Shown here in pieces: positions 9,401 to 16,828 of a stretch of 64,000 bases of DNA. Position 1 is the stretch's first letter. Each line of letters starts with the position of its first letter. A program made the translations under genes and the position numbers. The DNA comes from Stenotrophomonas maltophilia (GTDB taxonomy: Bacteria > Pseudomonadota > Gammaproteobacteria > Xanthomonadales > Xanthomonadaceae): NCBI RefSeq assembly GCF_002205165.1, contig NZ_NIVS01000048.1, positions 48,658 through 112,657 on the forward strand. Direction: 5' to 3'. The notes under the pieces were generated by a model, which saw only the letters and a list, made by a program, of their open reading frames with translations, did not search any database and was not told the origin of the DNA.

Positions 9401-10045
9401 CAGCGCGACATCGGTCAGCCGCTGCTCGGCGATCAGCGTCGTCGCCACGTAGGCATTGCCGATGTACACATCCGCTTCGCCCTTGCCAACCATGGCCAGC
9501 GCGGCAGTGGTATTGGCGGCGATCACGCGCCGGGCCGCGGGAAAGCGCGCGCGCACTTCCTCGCTGGTGACGAACTCACGCTCGGTGACCACCCGCAGGC
9601 CGCGCAGGTCGGGATCGGCCGAGGCCCGGGTATCGCCAGGGCGACCGACCAGGGCCAGTGGCGCATCGGCATAGGGACGCGTGTAGACCATGCAGCGGGT
9701 GCGGTCGGCGGTCAGGGTGATGTTCATCACCACGTCGACTTCGCCCCGGCATGCCGCATCCAGCACATCGGTCCAGTCGCGGTACATCCGCACCTTGACC
9801 TGCACGCCCAGTTGCTTGGTGAGCAGGCTCAGGTAGTCGTATCCCAGCCCGACCGGTTTGCCGTCGCGCATCGATTCGAACGGCGGCCAGCCGCTGTCGT
9901 ACATCCCCAGGATGATGGTAGGGTGCCTGCCAAGCCACTCGCTCTGCCGGGGCGACAAGGCCGGCGGCGGGGCGGCGGATACCGACACGCTTGCCGCCAT
10001 TGCGAGCACGAACAGCACCAGCCAGCGAACGACGTGGACACGCAT
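6473..10045 (-). CDS. BvgS/EvgS-like hybrid sensor histidine kinase
   Basis: Large (1190-residue) unorthodox sensor kinase. In order it has a signal segment (1-24), two tandem periplasmic solute-binding (SBP_bac_3/VFT) domains (about 30-260 and 275-500), one membrane helix (about 520-540), and a PAS domain (about 555-680). These are followed by HisKA with phospho-acceptor His about 700 (SHEIRTPMSG), an HATPase domain (DTGIGIS, GGTGLGLS), a receiver domain with Asp about 995 (LTDCRMPVMDG), and a C-terminal Hpt domain with His about 1136 (HRLVGGLATLG). This is the BvgS/EvgS architecture, which relays phosphate His-Asp-His-Asp to a separate regulator. That regulator is encoded divergently 74 bp away. 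The signal sensed is unknown. Confidence 0.92.
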   Translation of the reverse strand: MRVHVVRWLVLFVLAMAASVSVSAAPPPALSPRQSEWLGRHPTIILGMYDSGWPPFESMRDGKPVGLGYDYLSLLTKQLGVQVKVRMYRDWTDVLDAACRGEVDVVMNITLTADRTRCMVYTRPYADAPLALVGRPGDTRASADPDLRGLRVVTEREFVTSEEVRARFPAARRVIAANTTAALAMVGKGEADVYIGNAYVATTLIAEQRLTDVALLRPSDLPPERLHFGVPNAKQPLAEALDAGLGALAETERERLQRRWLKTPEWSVQSQMILGNAEKRVLATPLRLAFAPNAAPLAFLDAANQPSGVAAEYLRLLRNVGAHLNHVPAHDWFDTREQLRRGDVDAIMGIPNDSTYLGDDWVFSQPFITVPNVIVTASGSPSVLGIRDLDGRSILLTDPDRLRGYILQQAPNARIVPARSAELALARLAHGDADAYIGNLALVDRIVRERYPAQLHVAAPAGFSDRLSLAVKRQYAPLATTFDRMLVNMSAREHEAIRSDWLSAEYRSDLDWRGIARWAVPLALVLLTALLVHGWGHWRLRNEVAMRRRAEQRLAEVTDNLPAIVYQGRRERDGRLSLPYIAGDTEALFGVTSAEAMADESVLMDRIDERDRAGVRQAMERAARDFTALDMEFRTSPRGTLRWVRSRALPYDADDGALLWSGYWVDVTEARAQADALALAKAAAERATAAKSEFLATMSHEIRTPMSGVLGMVEVLSHTSLDGEQRRIIGVIEDSAQMLRQILDDLLDYSKIEAGALSLQPHPVALRALLGNVQQLLAPQAMAKGLELRIDIDDDVAAMHLTDGMRLRQIAFNLLSNAIKFTHVGEVDIALTVLDTDAEGAQQLRLTVRDTGIGISAEQRERLFAPFAQADAATSRQYGGTGLGLSICQRLVAMMHGTLTLHSVPGEGTRVEVLLTVPTVPFEEQPGAAEEQAQTLPLPAALLQRRVLIVEDHPTNQALMGWRMQQLGLPHVLAENGEQALALLARTRFDLVLTDCRMPVMDGYAMTRRIREQERDRGSARLPVIALTASAMEDDLQRCREAGMDDLLAKPVALAALRHALLQWLPDEDPLASAAAQAPGASDAPPDRAALVRRFGSAHVAGVLIESLCTASADDLVQLQAALEAQAGPALVDVLHRLVGGLATLGADALAARARGLMDSVDEDGVAAHAGAISAFDAALRAYLVQLQAS

Positions 10046-10119
10046 GCTGCCTGATCTCCGTAGAATGATATCCCCATCCCGGCACGGCCCGACGGCTGCC
10101 TTACAGGCAATACTAGTCC

Positions 10120-10758
10120 ATGACCCTGCGCATTATCATTGCCGATGACCATCCGGTCGTACGGATCGGCACCAAGGCCGTGATCGAATCCAGCGGCGTT
10201 GGCCAGGTGGTGGCCGAGGCCAGTACCGTGGCCGAGCTGATGTCCGCCCTGTCCGACCACCCCTGCGATGTGCTGGTCACCGATTACTCCATGCCCGGCG
10301 GCCAGCAGGCCGATGGCTTTGCGATGATCGCCATGATCCGCCGGCGTTTTCCCGACATGCCCGTGCTGATGCTCAGCGTCTCCAACAACCTGGCGATCCT
10401 GCGCATGGTGGTGGCCACCGGTGTGCTCGGCCTGGTCGACAAGACCTCCTCGATGGATGAGCTGCCGCTGGCGATCCAGACCGTGCAGCGCGGCATGCCC
10501 TACGTCAGCCAGTCGCTGAAGGAACGCATTGACGCGATCGGCACGAACAGCGTCGAGGAAGGCGAAGCGCGACCGTTGTCGCCACGCGAGGTGGAAGTGC
10601 TGCGCCTGCTCGGCAGCGGCATGACGGTCAAAGAGATCGCCATCCATCTGCACAAAAGCGTGAGTACCATCAGCCGCCAGAAAGGCGATGCGATGTTGAA
10701 GCTCGGCCTCAAAGGCGACGCCGAGTTGTTCGATTACCTGCGCGACGGCGAACGCTGA
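10120..10758 (+). CDS. LuxR/NarL-family response regulator (BvgA/EvgA-like)
   Basis: DNA-binding response regulator of 212 residues. The N-terminal receiver has acidic residues D9-D10 and phospho-acceptor D55 (LVTDYSMPGG). The C-terminal LuxR-type helix-turn-helix reads LSPREVEVLRLLGSGMTVKEIA. It is divergent from the hybrid kinase and is the obvious acceptor of its Hpt phosphate. The recognition helix (LHKSVSTISRQKGDAM) resembles the EvgA/BvgA/RcsB group. The 74-bp gap between the two starts must hold both promoters, so autoregulation is plausible. The target genes are unknown. Confidence 0.92.
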   Translation: MTLRIIIADDHPVVRIGTKAVIESSGVGQVVAEASTVAELMSALSDHPCDVLVTDYSMPGGQQADGFAMIAMIRRRFPDMPVLMLSVSNNLAILRMVVATGVLGLVDKTSSMDELPLAIQTVQRGMPYVSQSLKERIDAIGTNSVEEGEARPLSPREVEVLRLLGSGMTVKEIAIHLHKSVSTISRQKGDAMLKLGLKGDAELFDYLRDGER

Positions 10759-11015
10759 GCGCGGCCGTCCGGCAAACGGACCTTGTTCATTACTGCCTGC
10801 ATCGACGATGCACCGTCATCGTTGCGATGGAGTGCGCGCGTGCTTAGCAGATCGCGTCAGCAAAGTTCCTTGAAATAGCCTTGTATTTATGTACTGCTCA
10901 GTTTGATATTCAGGGCTAATTGGGGTGGCTAACGGATAATTCACACCTGTCGCCAGCAGCGATTTCCCCCTCCCTCTGCTGGCGGACAAAACCAAAAAAT
11001 AAAAAGGTGTCCCCG
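10759..11015. other. 257-bp intergenic region upstream of ax21
   Basis: No gene is evident. The central part (about 10865-10945) is markedly AT-rich for this genome, with TTGAAA, TTGATA and GATAAT-like hexamers, so the ax21 promoter probably lies here. No pair has convincing -35/-10 spacing. A ribosome-binding site AAAAAGGTG lies at 11001-11009. Confidence 0.4.
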
Positions 11016-11591
11016 ATGATGAAGACTTCCCTGCTTGCCCTGGGTCTGCTCGCTGCACTGCCGTTCGCTGCGTCGGCAACCGACGGTCTGTCGTACAACT
11101 ATGTTGAAGGCGGCTACGTGAACACCGATGCCAAGGGCGGCGACGCCGACGGTTGGGCGGTGAAGGGCTCGGTCGCCGTGGCGCCGAACTTCCACGTCTT
11201 CGGTGACTACAACGCGCAGGAAACCAAGCGCGGCAGCAATGATGTGGACCAGTGGAAGGTCGGTGTCGGCTACAACTACGGCATCGCCCCGACCACCGAT
11301 CTGGTCGCCCGCGTTGCTTACCAGAAGTTCGATCCGAAGCACGGTCTGGACTTCAACGGCTACTCGACCGAAGTCGGCGTGCGCAGCGCGTTCACCCCGA
11401 ACTTCGAAGGCTACGTGATGGCCGGTTACGAGGATTACAGCAAGAAGCACGGCATCAACCCGGACGGCGAGTTCTACGGCCGCGTCGGCGCCCAGGCCAA
11501 GCTCAACCAGAACTGGGGCCTGGCCGGCGAAGTGAAGCTGGCCAAGGGCGGCGACAAGGAATGGTTCGTCGGTCCGCGCTTCACCTGGTAA
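11016..11591 (+). CDS. ax21: Ax21-family outer-membrane beta-barrel protein
   Basis: Small outer-membrane barrel protein (191 residues) close to Xanthomonas/Stenotrophomonas Ax21. It has a signal peptide (LLALGLLAALPFAASA, cleavage before TDG). The mature sequence alternates aromatic and small residues (GLSYNYVEGGYV, YEDYSKKHGIN), ends in the outer-membrane signature Phe-Thr-Trp, and has no cysteines. Two ATG codons (11016, 11019) are possible. The AAAAAGGTG upstream fits either. Earlier papers describing Ax21 as a sulfated quorum signal were retracted; the safer view is an abundant outer-membrane and vesicle protein. It stands alone with its own terminator. Confidence 0.88.
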   Translation: MMKTSLLALGLLAALPFAASATDGLSYNYVEGGYVNTDAKGGDADGWAVKGSVAVAPNFHVFGDYNAQETKRGSNDVDQWKVGVGYNYGIAPTTDLVARVAYQKFDPKHGLDFNGYSTEVGVRSAFTPNFEGYVMAGYEDYSKKHGINPDGEFYGRVGAQAKLNQNWGLAGEVKLAKGGDKEWFVGPRFTW

Positions 11592-11651
11592 TACGCGGTA
11601 CGCAACACCGCGGTACGTTGTTGGATGGCGCGGTCTCTCTCCCCTGCGCCA

Positions 11652-11677
11652 TGAAGCCCGGCTCACGCCGGGCTTCA
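11652..11677 (+). terminator. Terminator of ax21
   Basis: An 11-bp perfect stem, TGAAGCCCGGC paired with GCCGGGCTTCA around a TCAC loop, sits 60 bp after the ax21 stop and is followed by a short CTTAT tract. Confidence 0.75.
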
Positions 11678-11717
11678 CTTATATGCAGCACCTGGCGACA
11701 CCCTCGTCGGTACGCCA

Positions 11718-11750
11718 CGAAACGACCCGGCCCCGTGCCGGGTTGTTTCG
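11718..11750. terminator. Second hairpin between ax21 and gpsA
   Basis: A 14-bp stem with one G-T pair (CGAAACGACCCGGC against GCCGGGTTGTTTCG, loop CCCGT) lies between convergent genes. It probably backs up the ax21 terminator. Confidence 0.6.
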
Positions 11751-11761
11751 TTCTGGCCCTG

Positions 11762-11793
11762 AAAAAAAAACCCCGGCGTGTGCCGGGGTTTTT
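11762..11793. terminator. Bidirectional terminator (gpsA / ax21 side)
   Basis: An ACCCCGGC-GTGT-GCCGGGGT stem is flanked by nine A on the left and five T on the right, so it is a good intrinsic terminator on either strand. It lies just after the gpsA stop codon. Confidence 0.88.
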
Positions 11794-11799
11794 GGTGCA

Positions 11800-12825
11800 T
11801 CACTTGAACAGCGTGTCCGGATACTCCGGCTTCTGCTCGCGGGCCAACAGCGCACGCAAGCCTTCTTCCGGGGTCTGCTCACCGTGCAGCACGGCGCGGA
11901 CACGGTCGGAGATGGGCAGGTCGATGCCGTGACGCCGCGCCTGGCGCATCACTTCATCGGCGGTCTGCACCGATTCCACCACCTGACCGATCTCACGCAC
12001 CGCATCGTTCAACGATTGGCCGCGGCCCAGGGCCAGGCCCAGACGACGGTTGCGCGAGAGATCGCCCGTGCAGGTCAGCACCAGATCGCCCAGCCCCGCC
12101 AGACCCATCAGGGTTTCCGGCTTGGCGCCGATCGCCGCGGCGAGCCGCAGCATTTCGTTGAGACCGCGGGTGATCAGGCCGGCGCGGGCGTTGAGGCCCA
12201 GCTGCATGCCATCGGCCACGCCGGTGGCTACGGCCAGTACGTTCTTCATCGCACCGCCGAGCTCGGCACCGACCATGTCATCGCCGGTGTAGGCGCGGAA
12301 CGCCGGGCCGTGCATGGCATCGGCCACCTGCTGGGCGAAGTCCGGCGCGTCACCGTGCACGGTGATCGCGGTCGGCAGGCCCTGGGTGACTTCCTTGGCG
12401 AACGACGGACCGGTCACCACCGCCAGCGGCACATCCGGCCCGAGGACCTCACGTGCCACTTCGTGCAGGAACCGGCCCGAACCGGGTTCGAAGCCCTTGG
12501 TCGCCCACGCCACGCCGGCATCGGCCGGGCGCAGCGGCGCCAGTGCACGCACGGTTTCACCGAAGGCGTGCGACGGCACCACCACCAGGACCCAGGCGGC
12601 GTCCTTGACGGCAGCGGCCAGGTCGGTGGTCGCGCGCAGCGACTCGGGCAGCGGAATGCCCGGCAGATAACGGGTGTTCTCGTGGCGCTGGTCGATGGCT
12701 TCGACCATCGCCGCGTCGCGCCCCCACAGCACGGTCGGATGACCGTGCCGCGCGAGCAGGCTCGCCAGGGCGGTGCCCCAGGAGCCGGCGCCGAGAACCG
12801 CGATTTTGTCTGCGTGGTTGCTCAT
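11800..12825 (-). CDS. gpsA: NAD(P)H-dependent glycerol-3-phosphate dehydrogenase
   Basis: Reduces dihydroxyacetone phosphate to sn-glycerol-3-phosphate for phospholipid synthesis in the cytoplasm. The 341-residue protein has the Rossmann motif [12 protein letters not shown] near the N-terminus, the family segment [21 protein letters not shown] with its catalytic lysine, and the C-terminal [12 protein letters not shown] and SRNRRLG segments. The start at 12825 ([12 protein letters not shown]) gives the usual N-terminus. It follows secB by 20 bp in the same direction, as in E. coli (secB-gpsA), so co-transcription is likely. Confidence 0.97.
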   Translation of the reverse strand: MSNHADKIAVLGAGSWGTALASLLARHGHPTVLWGRDAAMVEAIDQRHENTRYLPGIPLPESLRATTDLAAAVKDAAWVLVVVPSHAFGETVRALAPLRPADAGVAWATKGFEPGSGRFLHEVAREVLGPDVPLAVVTGPSFAKEVTQGLPTAITVHGDAPDFAQQVADAMHGPAFRAYTGDDMVGAELGGAMKNVLAVATGVADGMQLGLNARAGLITRGLNEMLRLAAAIGAKPETLMGLAGLGDLVLTCTGDLSRNRRLGLALGRGQSLNDAVREIGQVVESVQTADEVMRQARRHGIDLPISDRVRAVLHGEQTPEEGLRALLAREQKPEYPDTLFK

Positions 12826-12845
12826 CCGTACGACTGCAGCGCCGA

Positions 12846-13361
12846 TCAGGCGTTGCCGGCCGGCTCGGAATCGGCGAGCGAGGTTTCGCCCTGTTCCTGG
12901 CGCTGGCGCAGGGTTTCGGCGTACAGGCCTTCGAAGTTGATCGGCTGCAGGAAGAACGGCGGGAAGCCGCCGGCCTGGATCAGCTCGCTCACCAGCGAAC
13001 GCACGTACGGGAACAGGATGTTCGGGCACTGGGTGCCGAGCAGCACGTCGATCGACTGCGGGTCCAGGCCGACCAGGCCGAACACACCGGCCTGCTGCAC
13101 TTCGGCCACGTAGGCGGTCTTCTCGCCGGCCTTGCAGGTCAGGGTCACGGCCAGCACGACTTCGAAGGCGCTCTCGCCCAGGCGCTGCACGCGCTGGTTC
13201 AGGTTGAGCTGCAGTTCCGGCTGCACGGCGTCATTGAAGACGGCCGGAGCGTTCGGCGATTCGAACGAAACGTCCTTGACGTAGATCTTCTCGACGGTGA
13301 ACGAGGGACCGGTAGCGGCGTCGACCGGCGCGACGGCGCCGTTGGTGTTCTCTTCGGACAT
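12846..13361 (-). CDS. secB: Protein-export chaperone SecB
   Basis: Tetrameric cytoplasmic chaperone that keeps precursor proteins unfolded and hands them to SecA. The 171 residues fit the family. Typical segments are [19 protein letters not shown], the acidic [10 protein letters not shown] strand, and [28 protein letters not shown]. It sits between yibN and gpsA, an arrangement shared with enterobacteria. The hydrophilic N-terminal 20 residues are variable in the family. Confidence 0.97.
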   Translation of the reverse strand: MSEENTNGAVAPVDAATGPSFTVEKIYVKDVSFESPNAPAVFNDAVQPELQLNLNQRVQRLGESAFEVVLAVTLTCKAGEKTAYVAEVQQAGVFGLVGLDPQSIDVLLGTQCPNILFPYVRSLVSELIQAGGFPPFFLQPINFEGLYAETLRQRQEQGETSLADSEPAGNA

Positions 13362-13466
13362 TTCCTGTTGCTCCAAAAATGAATGCTGTAAAAACGGATT
13401 GTTACATGCCCTGCGATGGGGGCGCTGTGCGCCGGGCACAAGGCATGCACTGCAATCGGATGGGGA

Positions 13467-13904
13467 TCAGTTGCGGCCCTTGACCAGCGGCAGCTCGGCC
13501 TGCTGCCACGCCGGGATGCCACCGTCGAGCACGTTGACCTGGGTGAAACCGGCCTTCTTCAGCGCCTTGGCGGCCGTTTCCGAAGCATTGCCGGTGCGGC
13601 ACACCAGCACGACGGGGCTCTGCTGGGCCTTGGCGACCAGCTTGTGCTCCGGACCGAACTGGCTCGGCTGCACGTTGCGGCTGCCGGCGATATGGCCCTT
13701 CTCGAAATCGCTGCTCGAAGACAGATCGACCACGATGGCGCCACCGGCATTCATCAGCTGGGTCAGTTCGGCCGGCTTGAGCGACTTGAAGCCGCGGAAC
13801 AGGCGACGGACTTCGGTCACGATGATGGCCACGGTCAGGCCGACCAGGGCCATCGACAACATCGGGTTTCGGCCGGCAAAGGCCAGCAACTCTTCGTAAT
13901 TCAC
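13467..13904 (-). CDS. Membrane-anchored rhodanese-domain protein (YibN-like)
   Basis: A single rhodanese domain behind one N-terminal membrane helix (NPMLSMALVGLTVAIIVTEV). The active-site loop holds cysteine (LVCRTGNASETA), so sulfur-transferase activity is possible. Gene order (rhodanese-secB-gpsA) matches E. coli yibN-grxC-secB-gpsA, except that the glutaredoxin gene is missing. The start is uncertain: I use the GTG at 13904 (VNYEELLAF, 145 residues). Another GTG at 13913 and an ATG at 13943 are in frame, and none has a strong ribosome-binding site. Confidence 0.82.
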   Translation of the reverse strand: MNYEELLAFAGRNPMLSMALVGLTVAIIVTEVRRLFRGFKSLKPAELTQLMNAGGAIVVDLSSSSDFEKGHIAGSRNVQPSQFGPEHKLVAKAQQSPVVLVCRTGNASETAAKALKKAGFTQVNVLDGGIPAWQQAELPLVKGRN

Positions 13905-13982
13905 TAAGATCACGGGTCGATAAGCGGGCGCCGATTGTCGCACATGCGGGCGAATCGGCGTCCAGCCCCGTGTGGGCGGGGG

Positions 13983-14417
13983 TCAGCGTTCCTGCCAGAG
14001 GTCCGGCAGGCCGTTGGCCTGGAGCCAGCGCTTGCCCTCGGCGTCCCAGCGCCAGATCTCCCGGACCCGTACCGTCCGCTCGGACTGGGTGTTGTTGTTG
14101 ATCACCCGCACCTCGGCGTTGCGTCCGACCCGGCCATCGGGCAGCGGCACGTTGTCGCCGGCGCGATAGCTGGAGATCTTCACCTGCTCGAAGCGGCGCA
14201 GTTCCAGGTCGGTCATCGGGTGGGCCCGGGCGTACTCGGGATCCAGGTACGGCAGCGCGTCCTCGACGGTGCCCCAGCGCATGGTGGCGTCGTACTTGAC
14301 CTGGGTCTCCTCCAACGCCTTGCGCTGCTTCCTGGTGGTCTTCTGCTCGGCGGCCAACGCACTCACGCTGGTCAGCGCGAACAGGGCGATCAGCAGGATC
14401 TGAAGCGTACGGCGCAT
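13983..14417 (-). CDS. Exported protein of unknown function
   Basis: I do not recognise a family. The 144-residue product has a Sec signal peptide (MRRTLQILLIALFALTSVSALAA). It is followed by a basic stretch (QKTTRKQRKALEET) and a compact region ending in REIWRWDAEGKRWLQANGLPDLW, reminiscent of small NTF2-like or beta-rich periplasmic proteins. No cysteine remains after the signal. It lies 30 bp downstream of the thioesterase-like gene on the same strand and may share its transcript. Confidence 0.7.
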   Translation of the reverse strand: MRRTLQILLIALFALTSVSALAAEQKTTRKQRKALEETQVKYDATMRWGTVEDALPYLDPEYARAHPMTDLELRRFEQVKISSYRAGDNVPLPDGRVGRNAEVRVINNNTQSERTVRVREIWRWDAEGKRWLQANGLPDLWQER

Positions 14418-14447
14418 GCGAATTCCCCAATAGGCAAGGCGCCCATC

Positions 14448-14918
14448 CTACCGCTTGGCGAAGGCCACGAAACGACCGCTGAGCTCGGCCGCCGCCCTGT
14501 CGCCCTCGCCCGGCTGGCGGGCGGTGAGACTGATGCGCGCCTTGCCGCGCTGGGCGAAGGTGGCCAGGAAGCTGTCCCAGTCGGTTTCGGCATCGGCCTG
14601 GGCCTGCGCGTGCAGATCGCCATAGACCGGGGCCAGGTAGCGGATGTGGCTGTCGGCGACATAGACATCCGCATCGAATCCCGCCAGGCGCAGCCGCAAA
14701 GTCACCAGCGCCCACCCGGACAGGGTCAGTGCCGAGGCCAGGCTGCCGCCGAAGGCATTGCCTTTGTCATTGACGTTGGCCGCCAGCGGAGCATGGATGT
14801 GCAGGACGCCCTCGCGGTAGTCGTGGACCCGGATCTGCATGGCCGCCACCGGCGGCATGGCATCCAGGACATGCTGCAGCGCGGACAACTGCGCCGGCAG
14901 GGAATCGGTTGCGGACAT
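14448..14918 (-). CDS. Hotdog-fold thioesterase, YiiD C-terminal-like
   Basis: A 156-residue protein resembling the thioesterase domain found at the C-terminus of YiiD. Seen features are a helix followed by HAPLAANVNDKGNAFGGSLASALTLSGWALV, the hotdog central helix with NDKGNAFGGS, and a later strand SHIRYLAPVYGDLHAQAQ. The family is presumed to act on acyl-CoA or acyl-ACP, but the substrate is unknown. The start at 14918 (MSATDSLPAQL) leaves 34 bp to the divergent hemD start. Confidence 0.78.
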   Translation of the reverse strand: MSATDSLPAQLSALQHVLDAMPPVAAMQIRVHDYREGVLHIHAPLAANVNDKGNAFGGSLASALTLSGWALVTLRLRLAGFDADVYVADSHIRYLAPVYGDLHAQAQADAETDWDSFLATFAQRGKARISLTARQPGEGDRAAAELSGRFVAFAKR

Positions 14919-14952
14919 CTGGCTGATCACGTCACATCGAAGGGCTCGCATA

Positions 14953-15738
14953 ATGCCCGCAATGAACACCGAAACGAAAGTCGCGCCCTGGACCCTGATC
15001 TCGCTGCGCCCGCGTGGCCAGCATGCGCCGCTGCGGCGTGCCGCCAAGGCGGCGGGCGCGCGCGTCATCGCGCTCTCGCCGTGGGCGTTGCAGGCCCGCG
15101 GCGATGCGGCCACCCGCGCCACCCTGGAGGCCGCGCTGGCGGCCGAGCGCGTGGTCTTCAGTAGCCCGGCGGCGGTGCAGGCGGCCGCGCGCCTGGTGAA
15201 CCTGGCCGCGCCCCACCCGGGTCAGTGGCTTGCGGTCGGTGCGGGCACGGCCGCGGCACTCAACCGCCAGGGCGCGCAGGACATCGCTGCGCCCGCGCGG
15301 ATGGACAGCGAGAGCCTGCTCGCGTTGCCGGCATTGGCGGACCTGCACGGCCTGCGCGCGGGCCTGGTCACCGCCCCCGGTGGACGCGGGGTGATCGCGC
15401 AGACCCTGGCGCAACGCGGTGCCGAGCTGCTGCGCGCCAACGTGTATGCGCGCCAGCCGCTGGCCCTGGCACCGCGCACGCTGCAGCGACTGCGTCGCGC
15501 GGCCGGGCCGTGGGTGCTGGCACTGAGCAGCGGCGAGGCACTGGCCCTGTTGCTGGCCCGGCTGCCCGGCGATCTGCAGGCCCCGCTGCGTGCGGCCATC
15601 GTGGTCGCCGCCAGCGAGCGGCTGGCCGCGCAGGCGCGCGCCGCTGGCTTCGCGCAGGTACGGGTCGCGGCGGGGCCGCTGCCGGGGCAGCTGGTCGGGG
15701 CCGCACACGCCGCGCTCATCCCGCCCGCATCTTCCTGA
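14953..15738 (+). CDS. hemD: Uroporphyrinogen-III synthase
   Basis: Closes hydroxymethylbilane to uroporphyrinogen III in haem and sirohaem synthesis. The 261-residue sequence is divergent, as is normal for HemD. It keeps the two-lobed pattern (WTLISLRPRGQHAPLRRAA at the start, VFSSPAAVQAAARL, VALSSGEAL-type region, VVAASERLAAQARAAGF near the end). Assignment is strengthened by hemX and hemY downstream, the E. coli order. The ATG at 14953 is preferred to 14962 because GAAGGG lies 8 nt upstream of it. Confidence 0.9.
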   Translation: MPAMNTETKVAPWTLISLRPRGQHAPLRRAAKAAGARVIALSPWALQARGDAATRATLEAALAAERVVFSSPAAVQAAARLVNLAAPHPGQWLAVGAGTAAALNRQGAQDIAAPARMDSESLLALPALADLHGLRAGLVTAPGGRGVIAQTLAQRGAELLRANVYARQPLALAPRTLQRLRRAAGPWVLALSSGEALALLLARLPGDLQAPLRAAIVVAASERLAAQARAAGFAQVRVAAGPLPGQLVGAAHAALIPPASS

Positions 15739-15850
15739 ACAGGCAGCCCGGGCGCTCTTGCAGGCGGCTCGGGCGGCGGGCGATGCTGTGCCCCACGTCG
15801 CTCGCCAGCCAAGCGGATTGCCCGGCGCGCGCGACAAGGATGCCCCCCGT

Positions 15851-16825
15851 ATGAACGACCCTGTTTCGCCCCCCTCTCCGAGCCGCCCCCTGCGCTGGAT
15901 CGTGCCGATCGCGGCGCTGGCCGTGTTGGCCGGTGGCGCTGCCTGGGGCTGGACGCAATGGCAATCGCGACAGGTGCAGGAGCGGCTGCGCGAGGAAAAT
16001 GCCCAGTTGCAGGTGCAGGGCCTGCTGGACAGCGTGGAGGCACTGCGCCGCGACCAGCGCTCGACCTCTCAGCGCGTGCAGGACGCCGCCGCCACCAACC
16101 GCGTGCTGCGCGATGAAATGCTGGGCCTGAGCCAGCGCAATGCGCTGCTCGAAGAGAACCTGGCCAAGCTGGCCGACAGCACCCGCCACGGCGCCCAGGC
16201 GCTGCAGCTGGAAGAGGCCGAGCTGTTGTTGAGCCAGGCCGGCCAGCGGCTGGCCTACGCCGACGACGCCGAAGGGGCCAAGCGCCTGTATGCGTTGGCG
16301 GCCGCTTCGCTGGACGATGTGCAGGGCAACGAATATCTCAACCTGCGGCAGGCATTGATGCAGGAGCGCAATGCCGTGGATGCGCTCGGGCCCGGCGTGC
16401 GCGCGCAGACCCAGGCACGGTTGGCCCGCTTCGCCCAGGCGCTGACCAGCCTGCCTGAGCAGATCGACGCCCCCGCCGACCGCGCGGCCAGCCCGTGGTG
16501 GCATCAGGTCCTGGCGCCGTTCGTGACCATCACCCCCACCCGCCTGCAGGGTCCGCTGAGCGAGGCTGACCGCGTGGCCGCGTGGGATTCGCTGCAGCTG
16601 GAACTGACCCTGGCCCGGGCAGCGGTGGAGCGTGGCGATCAGCCCGGCTATGTCCAGGCGCTGGACCGCGTCGCGCTGTGGCTGCCGCGGCTGTGGCCGG
16701 ATTCACCTGCTCTGCGCGAGCAACGTGCTGAACTGCATCAACTGCGCGCCTGCGAGCTGCGTCCATCGCTGCCAGAACTGGGCAGCACCCTGCAGCAACT
16801 GCGCTCGATGCGTAACGGGAGATAA
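15851..16825 (+). CDS. hemX: HemX-family membrane protein (uroporphyrinogen-III C-methyltransferase-like annotation)
   Basis: A 324-residue inner-membrane protein. It has a short cytoplasmic tail, one helix (IVPIAALAVLAGGAAWGW), a long coiled-coil-prone segment (about residues 40-120, QERLREENAQLQVQ...) and an alpha-helical periplasmic domain. HemX is often labelled a C-methyltransferase, but no SAM-binding motif is visible, and a scaffold role in haem synthesis is more plausible. It lies between hemD and hemY; hemY begins 3 bp after its stop. Confidence 0.88.
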   Translation: MNDPVSPPSPSRPLRWIVPIAALAVLAGGAAWGWTQWQSRQVQERLREENAQLQVQGLLDSVEALRRDQRSTSQRVQDAAATNRVLRDEMLGLSQRNALLEENLAKLADSTRHGAQALQLEEAELLLSQAGQRLAYADDAEGAKRLYALAAASLDDVQGNEYLNLRQALMQERNAVDALGPGVRAQTQARLARFAQALTSLPEQIDAPADRAASPWWHQVLAPFVTITPTRLQGPLSEADRVAAWDSLQLELTLARAAVERGDQPGYVQALDRVALWLPRLWPDSPALREQRAELHQLRACELRPSLPELGSTLQQLRSMRNGR

Positions 16826-16828
16826 TCG

